Shown here piece after piece: positions 32,506 through 40,795 of a stretch of DNA of 64,000 nucleotides. The notes beneath the pieces are model-generated. The model had not been told where the DNA came from and searched no databases. It saw only the letters and a list, made by a program, of their open reading frames with translations. The position numbers and the translations under genes were made by a program. The DNA comes from Lachnospiraceae bacterium (GTDB lineage: Bacteria; Bacillota; Clostridia; Lachnospirales; Lachnospiraceae), in NCBI GenBank assembly GCA_028693165.1, contig JAQUVX010000024.1, positions 1 through 64,000 of the forward strand, written 5' to 3'. How positions within the stretch are numbered: the stretch's first letter is position 1; each line of letters opens with the position of its first letter.

Positions 32506-32709
32506 ATGGAGAAGAGATTTCGAGAGCGCTATTTGGCAGGAGAGGTGGAGTTTGAGGAGATTGACACTTACACGCAGGAGTGGGGCATGAGTGATTCCGA
32601 TCTTAAGCTGGGACAGTATCTGGGATTGAGTGAAGAGGAAGAGGATGCCTGGGTAAGCGACAGCGAGGAGGCATTGAAGGAACTGCTGGATCAGGCAAAG
32701 AGGGGCTGA
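32506..32709 (+). CDS. Hypothetical 67-aa acidic protein
   Basis: GGAGAG lies about 9 nt before ATG. The product is very acidic and helical (LSEEEEDAWVSDSEEALKELL). Proteins of this type, with DLKLGQYLGLSEEEEDAW, are widespread, short and uncharacterised in clostridia. Likely co-transcribed with the VOC gene. Function unknown. Confidence 0.75.
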   Translation: MEKRFRERYLAGEVEFEEIDTYTQEWGMSDSDLKLGQYLGLSEEEEDAWVSDSEEALKELLDQAKRG

Positions 32710-32732
32710 AGCGCAGCAAATCATAACAAAGA

Positions 32733-32784
32733 AAACCGGTAACCGCATGGGAAAATCTTACCCCATGCCGTTACCGGTTTTTTG
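32733..32784. terminator. Bidirectional terminator between convergent genes
   Basis: AAAACCGGTAACCGCATGGG and CCCATGCCGTTACCGGTTTT pair with few mismatches around a 10-nt loop; T-run on the plus side. Confidence 0.85.
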
Positions 32785-32804
32785 CCGTATCAAACAAAAT
32801 TAAA

Positions 32805-33689
32805 TTATTTCTCGCCCACAAAATAGGTAATGACCGCGCCGACCACAGCCAGCAGCACACCAGACAAAATGATCATGATATTCAGATCTCCGAGCTTCCC
32901 AAACAATCCCGTATTGTAGAAGATGGCAAACGGGGAGGAGAGGATCAGGCCCAGGATCGCGCAGTAGGTTTGAATTCCGTATTTCTCAAACAGAAATGTG
33001 ATCAGCTTTGCGATTAGGAAGATGCCAAGCAGCACACCGATCCCGAAAGGAAAAAGGACCAGAAATCCATTGGACAGAGCCGGGATGTCGAAGGCTTTCA
33101 GCGCCTCCAGGAAATTCTTGATGGAGCCGAGGATTCCGTAATAGTAGCCCAGGATCATCAGAACCAGGGAACCGCTGACACCTGGAATGACCATGGTGGC
33201 AGAGGCAATGATGCCGATGAAGAATAAGATGACCATCGTTCCGGGTGTTGCAGTCAGTGTCTTTAATACCTCTTCGTCAGAACCCAGAAGCGGCATGATG
33301 ACAGCGAAAGCAAACAAAATCACAAATGCGAGGACATCTGAGAGTCCGATGGAGCGCCGGCACTCCCGGAGTTTGCGCTTTAACTGAAGGAGCAGAACCG
33401 GAATACCGCCCAGAATCAGACCGATGAAGGTCATGCAGGTGACAAAGGTGTGCTCGGAGAGCAGGTATTCGATCGCGTAGGTAAAGCCAACGATACCGAC
33501 CCCGCAGCCGATCAGAATCGGGAACAATGTGATCAGACTTTTCTTCCAGTCCTTTAAAAAGTTGGAGACAGCGCCGATCAGCTTATCGTAGATTCCCATG
33601 GAGAGCGCCATCGTTCCGCCGCTGACACCGGGGATAATGTTTGCGATGCCGATCAGGATTCCTTTGATCATATCTGTAATAAATGTCAT
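32805..33689 (-). CDS. DUF368 family polytopic membrane protein (polyprenyl-phosphate transporter-like)
   Basis: 294 aa with eight to nine hydrophobic spans. The conserved DUF368 start IGIANIIPGVSGGTMALSMG and its internal echo ATMVIPGVSGSLVLMILGYY (about residue 165) are present, an inverted pair typical of the family. DUF368 members have been shown to recycle undecaprenyl phosphate across the membrane for envelope synthesis. It is divergent from the LTA-synthase-like gene, another envelope polymer enzyme. Confidence 0.85.
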   Translation of the reverse strand: MTFITDMIKGILIGIANIIPGVSGGTMALSMGIYDKLIGAVSNFLKDWKKSLITLFPILIGCGVGIVGFTYAIEYLLSEHTFVTCMTFIGLILGGIPVLLLQLKRKLRECRRSIGLSDVLAFVILFAFAVIMPLLGSDEEVLKTLTATPGTMVILFFIGIIASATMVIPGVSGSLVLMILGYYYGILGSIKNFLEALKAFDIPALSNGFLVLFPFGIGVLLGIFLIAKLITFLFEKYGIQTYCAILGLILSSPFAIFYNTGLFGKLGDLNIMIILSGVLLAVVGAVITYFVGEK

Positions 33690-33804
33690 AAAAATACCAT
33701 CCTTATTCCGCCTGACCGGATTTGGTGCAGTCAGGACATATAAACCTCATTATAGAGGGAGTGCCGTGGGCTGTCAAGAAACAGAAGAAATTTTTGATGT
33801 TTTC

Positions 33805-33833
33805 TTGACAAGTCGTCCAGATGGTACTATTCT
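33805..33833 (+). promoter_or_regulatory. Promoter of the LTA-synthase-like gene
   Basis: TTGACA (33805-33810) and TATTCT (33828-33833), spacer 17 nt. It rules out the ATG at 33821 as translation start. Confidence 0.75.
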
Positions 33834-33898
33834 ATTGCAGGCGAGAGGAATGTATGATTCAAATGCGCCAATGGGGAATTGAGGAAGGAAATTTGAGA

Positions 33899-35803
33899 AT
33901 GAAACGACTTTGGAAGCTGCTGGGACAGCTGGTAATCTTGGCGCTGCTTGTCAATGTACTGATCGAGCTGTTGAGCCGAAAGAGCCTGACCGGGCTTTTT
34001 CATTATATAATAGGAAGTCCGCTGGTGTTTTTGCTTAATACACTGCTGATCCTGACACCGTTTCTGATGACATTTTTTACCAGAAGAAAGGTGTTTCTGG
34101 CATCGATCGTGGTACTTTCGGAACTGACGATGGGCATTGCCAACGGCATACTGCTGGTCTTTCGGACGACACCGTTTACGGCCTCGGATCTGGGCCTGTT
34201 CAAGTATGCAGTCAGTCTTTTGACGCTGTATCTGACCTGGTGGCAGATCATGCTGATGATCGCCGCGTTTGTGGCGGCTGGGGTGTTCTGCGTGATTTTA
34301 TGGAGAAAAGCGCCGGTGGAGCAGGAAAAGATCCATGTGACGGAATCGGTCTGCGTGGCGGCTGTGAGCATGACGGTGATCTGGGGGAGCTTAAATCTGG
34401 CGATGCTGTCCGGGATTGTGGCACTTCATTTTGGCAATATCGGACAGGCCTATGAGGATTATGGATTTGCTTACTGCTTTGCCAATTCTGCGTTCAATAC
34501 GGGCATCGAAAAGCCGGAGGTGTATGATTCCGAGGCGGTGGCTGTCCTGGAGAAAAAGGACTTTGTTCCGGCCAATCCCTACTCGCTGAAGGAACATACC
34601 ACACCGAATATCATTATGGTTCAGCTGGAGTCTTTTTTTGATCCGACGCTGTGGGAGAATCATACGCTTGAGAAGGATCCGATCCCCTTTTACCGATTCC
34701 TGATGAAGAATTTCCCATCGGGATATTTGAGTGTACCCTCGGTGGGGGCCGGTACGGCAAACACAGAGTTTGAATGCATTACCGGGATGAATCTGGATTT
34801 CTTCGGGCCGGGAGAATATCCGTATAAGACGGTGCTCCAGAAAACAGTTTGTGAGAGCATGGCATTTGATATGAAGAATCTTGGCTACAAGACCCACGCG
34901 ATCCACAACAATGAGGCAACCTTTTATGACCGCCACAAGGTGTTTGCGCAGTTGGGCTTTGACAGCTTTACGCCGATTGAATATATGTACGATACGGAGC
35001 GCAATCCCACCGGGTGGTGCAGGGACAAGGTGCTGGTCGGAGAGATTGAGAAGACGCTGGATTCCTCGCTGGGGCAGGATTTCATTTACACGATTTCGGT
35101 GCAGGGGCACGGGAAATATCCTTCGTTTGAATATTATTGTGAGCAGATTCACGAGATGGATACCTTCGTGAAGTCGTTAGTATGGATGCTCAAGCAGCGG
35201 AAGGAGCCGACGGTGCTCGTGCTTTACGGAGATCATCTTCCGGGCTTTGAATGGACGCAGGAGGAGATGAAGAACCGCTCCCTGTTCCAAACGGAATATG
35301 TAATCTGGAATAATCTCGATCTGCCCAATCAGAAGATGGATGTGGAGGCATATCAGCTGACATCCCATGTGCTGAATCTTCTGGATATTCACGAGGGGAC
35401 GATGGCGCGCTTTCACCAGAGGCATCTGGATCGGGGAGACACATCGACAGAGAGTTATTTGGATGCCATGAAGATTCTGGAATATGACATATTGTACGGG
35501 GATCAGGAGGTGTATGGCGGGAACATGCCTTACCATGCGACAAAGCTGGAATTTGGCATCACGCCGATCATTCAGAGGACGACGCTGCATCAGACAGATC
35601 AGATCATTGTGTTCGGAGAACAATTCAATGCTTACTCCAAAATCTGTGTTGACGGAAAGGCAGTGGATACGCCGTATTATCAGGAAGGCCGGCTGATTGC
35701 GCCCAATGTACCCTATAAAGAAGGAGAAGTCATCACCGTACAGCAGATCGGACGGGACAAGGTTTCGCTTGGCACCGCACGAAAAGGAGCCGGTGCCAGA
35801 TAG
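33899..35803 (+). CDS. LTA synthase family phosphoglycerol transferase
   Basis: About 634 aa from ATG 33899 (AGGAAGG about 10 nt upstream); ATG 33854 is an alternative. Five N-terminal membrane spans lead to an extracellular sulfatase-fold domain with the metal and nucleophile residues: QLESFFD (Glu244), GAGTANTEFE (Thr286 as nucleophile), and YGDHLPGF (Asp445, His446). Such enzymes polymerise glycerol phosphate or decorate surface polymers using phosphatidylglycerol. The C-terminal ~60 residues add an extra small domain. Which polymer is made here is not clear. Confidence 0.88.
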   Translation: MKRLWKLLGQLVILALLVNVLIELLSRKSLTGLFHYIIGSPLVFLLNTLLILTPFLMTFFTRRKVFLASIVVLSELTMGIANGILLVFRTTPFTASDLGLFKYAVSLLTLYLTWWQIMLMIAAFVAAGVFCVILWRKAPVEQEKIHVTESVCVAAVSMTVIWGSLNLAMLSGIVALHFGNIGQAYEDYGFAYCFANSAFNTGIEKPEVYDSEAVAVLEKKDFVPANPYSLKEHTTPNIIMVQLESFFDPTLWENHTLEKDPIPFYRFLMKNFPSGYLSVPSVGAGTANTEFECITGMNLDFFGPGEYPYKTVLQKTVCESMAFDMKNLGYKTHAIHNNEATFYDRHKVFAQLGFDSFTPIEYMYDTERNPTGWCRDKVLVGEIEKTLDSSLGQDFIYTISVQGHGKYPSFEYYCEQIHEMDTFVKSLVWMLKQRKEPTVLVLYGDHLPGFEWTQEEMKNRSLFQTEYVIWNNLDLPNQKMDVEAYQLTSHVLNLLDIHEGTMARFHQRHLDRGDTSTESYLDAMKILEYDILYGDQEVYGGNMPYHATKLEFGITPIIQRTTLHQTDQIIVFGEQFNAYSKICVDGKAVDTPYYQEGRLIAPNVPYKEGEVITVQQIGRDKVSLGTARKGAGAR

Positions 35804-35874
35804 GCTTGTGAAATAAAAACATTTGTGATAGACTTATTTTTATACAAAAAAGATGACCCAAGGAGGATATGGAC

Positions 35875-37152
35875 ATGGAACAAAAGCAGTCACTTGCTAC
35901 AATCTGCATACAGGGAGGCTGGCAGCCGAAGAATGGCGAGCCGCGTGTACTCCCGATCTATCAGAGCACGACGTTCAAATACGAGACCAGCGAACAGATG
36001 GGACGGCTGTTTGACCTGGAGGAAGACGGATATTTCTATACGCGTCTGGCAAATCCGACCAATGATGCGGTTGCTTCCAAGATCTGTGCCCTGGAGGGCG
36101 GAGCGGCGGCGATGCTGACTTCCTCCGGTCAGGCAGCCAACATGTATGCGATCTTAAATATCTGTTCCGCAGGAGATCATGTGGTCAGTTCCGCGACGAT
36201 TTACGGCGGCACCTCCAACCTGTTGACTGTGACGCTGAAACGCTTTGGGATCGAATGTACCCTGGTGGACCCGGATGCATCGGCGGAGGAACTGGAGAAG
36301 GCGTTTCAGCCAAACACCAGGGCTGTGTTCGGAGAGACGATTGCGAATCCGGCGCTGGTGGTGCTGGATATCGAGAAATTTGCGGCGCTGGCACATGAGC
36401 ATGGAGTTCCGCTGATTGTGGACAATACCTTTGCGACACCGATCAACTGCCGTCCGTTTGAGTGGGGCGCAGATATCGTGACACATTCCACCACCAAATA
36501 CATGGACGGTCATGCGATGGCGGTGGGCGGCTGCATCGTGGACAGCGGCAACTTTGACTGGGAGGCCAACGCAGAGCGGTTCCCGGGACTGACCACACCG
36601 GATGATTCCTACCATGGTGTTGTGTACACGAAGAAATTCGGCAAGGCTGCGTTTATCATGAAGGCAACCGCCCAGCTGATGCGTGATATGGGCTCGATCC
36701 AGTCTCCGCAGAATGCATTTTTGTTAAATGTCGGTCTGGAGACCCTGCATCTGCGCGTGCCGCGTCATTGTGAGAACGCGCTGAAGGTGGCGGAGTATCT
36801 GCAGTCCAGAGATGATGTGGCATGGGTAAAATATCCGGGGCTGAAGGGCGATCCCTATTATGAGCTGGCACAGAAATATATGCCGCATGGCACCTGTGGC
36901 GTGATTTCCTTCGGCTTAAAGGGAGGAAGAGCGGCGGCAGGCGCATTTATGGACAAGCTAAAGCTGGCGGCCATCGTGACGCATGTGGCAGATGCGAGAA
37001 CCTCCGTGCTGCATCCGGCAAGCCATACCCACCGTCAGCTCAGTGATGAGCAGTTGGTGGAGGCAGGTGTGGACCCGTCTCTGATCCGCCTCAGCGTCGG
37101 AATCGAGGATGCAAACGACATCATAGCGGATCTGGAGCAGGCGTTTGTATAA
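35875..37152 (+). CDS. metY: O-acetylhomoserine aminocarboxypropyltransferase (sulfhydrylase)
   Basis: 425 aa. Cys/Met-metabolism PLP enzyme: STTKYMDGHAMAVGG holds the PLP Lys208, with the LPIYQSTTFKYE start, SSGQAANMYAILN, and VDNTFATP. It makes homocysteine from O-acetylhomoserine and sulfide. Length and the missing cystathionine-type shorter loops favour the OAH sulfhydrylase branch over cystathionine gamma-synthase. ATG 35875 has AGGAGG at 8 nt; the ATG at 35869 is too close to it. No SAM riboswitch is present in the short upstream gap. Confidence 0.9.
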   Translation: MEQKQSLATICIQGGWQPKNGEPRVLPIYQSTTFKYETSEQMGRLFDLEEDGYFYTRLANPTNDAVASKICALEGGAAAMLTSSGQAANMYAILNICSAGDHVVSSATIYGGTSNLLTVTLKRFGIECTLVDPDASAEELEKAFQPNTRAVFGETIANPALVVLDIEKFAALAHEHGVPLIVDNTFATPINCRPFEWGADIVTHSTTKYMDGHAMAVGGCIVDSGNFDWEANAERFPGLTTPDDSYHGVVYTKKFGKAAFIMKATAQLMRDMGSIQSPQNAFLLNVGLETLHLRVPRHCENALKVAEYLQSRDDVAWVKYPGLKGDPYYELAQKYMPHGTCGVISFGLKGGRAAAGAFMDKLKLAAIVTHVADARTSVLHPASHTHRQLSDEQLVEAGVDPSLIRLSVGIEDANDIIADLEQAFV

Positions 37153-37169
37153 AGTTTGGAGAAAATCAG

Positions 37170-38747
37170 ATGGAACAGGGAAAGATACAGTTTAACAAAA
37201 AGACCTGGGGCAGGCCGTTGAGATTGATTTTCGGCAGGACGACGTTTCTGGTGTTTGCAGTTCTGATGCAGCTTGGCGTCCTGTTCTCGGCTTTTTTATG
37301 GCTGAGTGATAATGTATTTTATGTCTATGGAGGTTTTACTCTGCTCAGTACCATTGTGGTGATCCACATTATCAATAAGCGGCAGAATCCTTCGTTTCAG
37401 ATGGCCTGGGTGATTCCGGTTCTGGTCTTTCCGGTCTTTGGCGCCCTGCTTTATCTGTTTGTGGAGCTGCAGCTTGGAACCAGAAGGATGGATCAGCGGC
37501 TTGGGGTTCTGACCGGGGAGACGAAGGGCTATCTGGGGCAGGATGCGGGCGTTATGGAGCGGTTGAAGACGGTCAGCCACGGAACTGCGAGCCTGTCGGT
37601 CTACATGAACCGGTATGGTCATTATCCGATCTATGACCACACGTATGTGCAGTATTATCCGCTGGGGGATGACATGTATCCGAGGCTTCTTGAGGAGCTT
37701 CGCAGTGCAGAACACTACATTTTCATGGAGTATTTCATCGTGGAACGCGGTGAGATGTGGGATACGATTCTGGAGGTCCTCAAGGAAAAAGTAAAGCAGG
37801 GCGTGGAGGTCCGCATGATGTATGACGGCATGTGCTCCCTGACCATGCTTCCCTATCATTATCCGAAGCAGCTGGAGAAATTCGGGATTCGCTGTAAGAT
37901 GTTTTCGCCGGTGCGTCCGGTGCTGTCCTCCGCCCAAAATAACCGGGATCATCGGAAGATTACCGTCATTGATGGACATACGGCGTTTACCGGGGGCATC
38001 AATCTGGCGGATGAATACATCAACCGGAAAGAGCGGTTCGGACATTGGAAGGATACGGGGATCATGCTGAAGGGCGATGCCGTGAACAGTTTCCTGATCA
38101 TGTTTTTGCAGATGTGGAATGTGACGGAGCATGAGAGAGAATCGTATGAGAACTATACCATCGGTGCCGATTATCCGTATCCGGAGACTCTGAATATGGA
38201 TGGCTATGTCATGCCCTATGGCGACAGCCCTTTGGATGAGGAGACGGTGGGAGAACATGTCTATATTGATATTTTGAATGAGGCAAGCCACTATGTACAT
38301 ATTATGACACCCTATCTGATTCTGGACAGCGATATGATCACAGCGCTGACCTTTGCGGCCAAGCGCGGGATTGAGATCATCATCATTATGCCGCATATCC
38401 CGGACAAGCTGTACGCCTATCTGCTGGCGCGCTCTTATTATGCGGAGCTTTTGGGTGCCGGGGTGAAAATCTATGAATACACACCGGGATTCGTTCATGC
38501 AAAATCCTTTACCAGCGATGATACCAAGGCTGTCGTGGGAACGATCAATCTGGATTACCGGAGTCTGCATCTGCATTTTGAATGTGCCGCGTATCTGTAT
38601 CGGAATGCGGCAGTCAGTCAGGTGGAGCAGGACTTCCAGGAGACTCTGAGCAAATGCCAGGAGATCACCATGGAGGAGTGCAGACGCTACCCGCTGCCCA
38701 AAAAGATTGCGGGAAGCGTACTGCGGTTGTTTGCGCCGCTGATGTAG
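37170..38747 (+). CDS. cls: Cardiolipin synthase
   Basis: 525 aa with two N-terminal spans and a PLDNT-type region, then two HKD phospholipase-D motifs: HRKITVIDGHTAFTGG (near residue 261) and HAKSFTSDDTKAVVGT (near 443). It condenses two phosphatidylglycerols to cardiolipin at the membrane. GGAG lies about 8 nt upstream and only 17 nt separate it from metY, so they may share a transcript. Confidence 0.92.
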   Translation: MEQGKIQFNKKTWGRPLRLIFGRTTFLVFAVLMQLGVLFSAFLWLSDNVFYVYGGFTLLSTIVVIHIINKRQNPSFQMAWVIPVLVFPVFGALLYLFVELQLGTRRMDQRLGVLTGETKGYLGQDAGVMERLKTVSHGTASLSVYMNRYGHYPIYDHTYVQYYPLGDDMYPRLLEELRSAEHYIFMEYFIVERGEMWDTILEVLKEKVKQGVEVRMMYDGMCSLTMLPYHYPKQLEKFGIRCKMFSPVRPVLSSAQNNRDHRKITVIDGHTAFTGGINLADEYINRKERFGHWKDTGIMLKGDAVNSFLIMFLQMWNVTEHERESYENYTIGADYPYPETLNMDGYVMPYGDSPLDEETVGEHVYIDILNEASHYVHIMTPYLILDSDMITALTFAAKRGIEIIIIMPHIPDKLYAYLLARSYYAELLGAGVKIYEYTPGFVHAKSFTSDDTKAVVGTINLDYRSLHLHFECAAYLYRNAAVSQVEQDFQETLSKCQEITMEECRRYPLPKKIAGSVLRLFAPLM

Positions 38748-38817
38748 CGGCGGGCACCTGCCCTCTGGCGGGGGAGGTGCGGATCGCTTAATCGAACCTG
38801 GCACAATCGGATCGGGC

Positions 38818-39900
38818 TTAATAGTGGCGCACCTCTTCAGTATTTCGGATGGCTTCGATGACGGGGCGCGCTTCTTCTGATGTGAAATAGCGCCAGGTCG
38901 GCTCAGGCACCTTGGCAGAAAGCTCGTCCATTTTTCCTTCCTTCACCAGTGTGCGGACCATGGAGGCGCTGATGGCACCGTCGGCATCGGCTTTGCGGGG
39001 CAGGATGGTGCAGGTAATCCCGGCTGCTTCCAGTTCTTTCTGCATCACCTGATTATAAATTCCCGTGACCTGACTGAATGGTTCTTCGCCCACGAAGCGG
39101 GAGGTGATGCCGAGTGCCCGGGCAATCTGCAAAAACACCCGGATGTCCAATTTCGCATGGGAGCGGATCACCGTATCGGAATCCTTCAGAAAATAAGAAG
39201 GGAAGGTCGCGTTGGAGATCATGTAAGGGCCTGTCTGGTGATAGATCAGGTTTGAAAGGTGCGCAGATCCTTCCCGCACAAGGCGTTCCCGGACGGACAG
39301 CGGAACCAGGGATACGTCCTCGGATACCACAAATACATGCAGCAGATCGACCTGCGCAGCCGCCTGCTCCAGCAGATACTGGTGTCCCAGCGTGAAGGGA
39401 TTGGCGTTCATAATGACGGCGCCGATCGCGGCCGTGCCGCCGGATTTTCCGGCCAGTCCGCTTAGACCGGAGCGCTGTGTTTCTTCTTTTAATACATTCA
39501 GATAATCTGCAAATCCATGTTTTCGGTTTTCCATAAAGACTACCTTGCCGTCCACACGGGCAATCTCATAGAATCCAAGATCACCGAAAAATTTGGCAGT
39601 ATTGCATTTGGTATACAAAAACAGGCGGGTATTGCCACGGTTGTACTGAAATTCGATCAGATGGGAGAGCACCTGATTGAGCAGTCCTTCGCCCTGATGG
39701 CCGGAAGAGACGGCCAGGCAGCGCAGGGTGTTGGAAAAACAGGAGCCGGTGGCGGCCAGCTCATAATCTTCATCGAAAAGGCCGATGCTGTAATCGAGAT
39801 TTTTGTCGCGCTCGATGCCTTCCTGGGAAAGCAGCGCGTCCATTTGACGCAGTGCACGCCGATCACTTGGTTTAATCTGACTGAGTGTATATTCTGACAT
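38818..39900 (-). CDS. citC: [Citrate (pro-3S)-lyase] ligase-like protein
   Basis: 360 aa from ATG 39900 (GGAGGA about 7 nt upstream; the longer ORF is not supported). An N-terminal GNAT-like domain (ATGSCFSNTLRCLAVSSGHQG) is joined to a nucleotidyltransferase domain with ANPFTLGHQYLLEQ, the HxGH-type site, as in CitC. CitC acetylates the prosthetic group of citrate lyase acyl carrier protein. No citDEF genes are near, so it is an orphan or serves lyase genes elsewhere. A hairpin between 38755 and 38780 lies beyond its end. Confidence 0.85.
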   Translation of the reverse strand: MSEYTLSQIKPSDRRALRQMDALLSQEGIERDKNLDYSIGLFDEDYELAATGSCFSNTLRCLAVSSGHQGEGLLNQVLSHLIEFQYNRGNTRLFLYTKCNTAKFFGDLGFYEIARVDGKVVFMENRKHGFADYLNVLKEETQRSGLSGLAGKSGGTAAIGAVIMNANPFTLGHQYLLEQAAAQVDLLHVFVVSEDVSLVPLSVRERLVREGSAHLSNLIYHQTGPYMISNATFPSYFLKDSDTVIRSHAKLDIRVFLQIARALGITSRFVGEEPFSQVTGIYNQVMQKELEAAGITCTILPRKADADGAISASMVRTLVKEGKMDELSAKVPEPTWRYFTSEEARPVIEAIRNTEEVRHY

Positions 39901-40043
39901 GGTCATTCCTCCATTGCTTTGCTTTTCCCTATTATAATAGAATTCCTGAAAAAAAGCGATGCCTGTACGAAAAAAAGTAATGTATAGAATTTGGCACACA
40001 GGAAACGCTAGTATGGAAATGAGAGCAGACGGAGGAACGGAAG

Positions 40044-40727
40044 ATGGGAAATGAAGAGAAAAAGGAAGAACAGGACAAGTTGGAATCCTTTGGTCAGATG
40101 ACGCTGGAAAACAATCAGCAGAGGAGAAAAATTCATCTTCTCTCGATTATCGGCGAGGTGGAGGGGCACGAAAATCTGTCCGGCAACTCCAAGACAACCA
40201 AGTATGACCACGTGCTGCCGCAGCTGGCGCAGCTTGAGGATGACGACAGCGTGGAAGGACTCCTGGTGCTGCTAAACACCTCGGGCGGCGATGTGGATGC
40301 GGGTCTGGCGATTGCGGAGATGATCGCATCCCTCAGTATGCCGACGGTGTCACTGGTACTGGGCGGAAGCCATTCCATCGGTGTGCCGCTGGCGGTTTCC
40401 ACAGATTATTCGTTTATCGTGCCGACAGGAACTATGATGATCCATCCGGTGCGGATGACCGGGCTGGTGATCGGCGCATCCCAGACCTATGAGTATTTTG
40501 ATATGATCCAGAACCGGATTTTGAGTTTTACCAGCAATCATTCCAGAATTGCCTATGATCAGGTGAAGGAACTGATGCTGAACACAAAGATGCTGACCCG
40601 TGACCTGGGGACAGTTCTGGTGGGAGAGGAGACGGTCAAGGCCGGACTGATCGATGCGGTGGGCGGAATTCAGCAGGCGCTGGAAAAATTGTATGCCATG
40701 ATTGATGAGCGGGCAGGGGAAAAATGA
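40044..40727 (+). CDS. ClpP-class serine protease (TepA/YmfB-like)
   Basis: 227 aa, ClpP/SppA crotonase-like fold: [21 protein letters not shown], nucleophile region [12 protein letters not shown] and catalytic-His region [12 protein letters not shown] are in order. The first ~40 residues are charged with no signal peptide, so it acts in the cytosol. TepA is the gene directly upstream of spoIIIE in Bacillus as well (there with ymfB), so the neighbourhood supports the name. AGGAACGGAAG lies before ATG 40044. Confidence 0.85.
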   Translation: MGNEEKKEEQDKLESFGQMTLENNQQRRKIHLLSIIGEVEGHENLSGNSKTTKYDHVLPQLAQLEDDDSVEGLLVLLNTSGGDVDAGLAIAEMIASLSMPTVSLVLGGSHSIGVPLAVSTDYSFIVPTGTMMIHPVRMTGLVIGASQTYEYFDMIQNRILSFTSNHSRIAYDQVKELMLNTKMLTRDLGTVLVGEETVKAGLIDAVGGIQQALEKLYAMIDERAGEK

Positions 40728-40735
40728 GGGGAAGG

Positions 40736-40764
40736 TTGCAATTCCCTTCATTTTTTTGTATACT
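40736..40764 (+). promoter_or_regulatory. Promoter of ftsK/spoIIIE
   Basis: TTGCAA (40736-40741) and TATACT (40759-40764), spacer 17 nt, between tepA stop and the GTG start. Confidence 0.7.
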
Positions 40765-40795
40765 ATCCTCAATGGGAAAGAGGAGGCATACATTC

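Noticed and set aside
35804-35874. SAM riboswitch before the O-acetylhomoserine sulfhydrylase gene
   Set aside because: The gap is only about 70 nt and has no SAM-box motifs.
40724-40795. ATG at 40724 as start of ftsK
   Set aside because: A promoter lies downstream of it (40736-40764) and GTG 40796 has an ideal Shine-Dalgarno.
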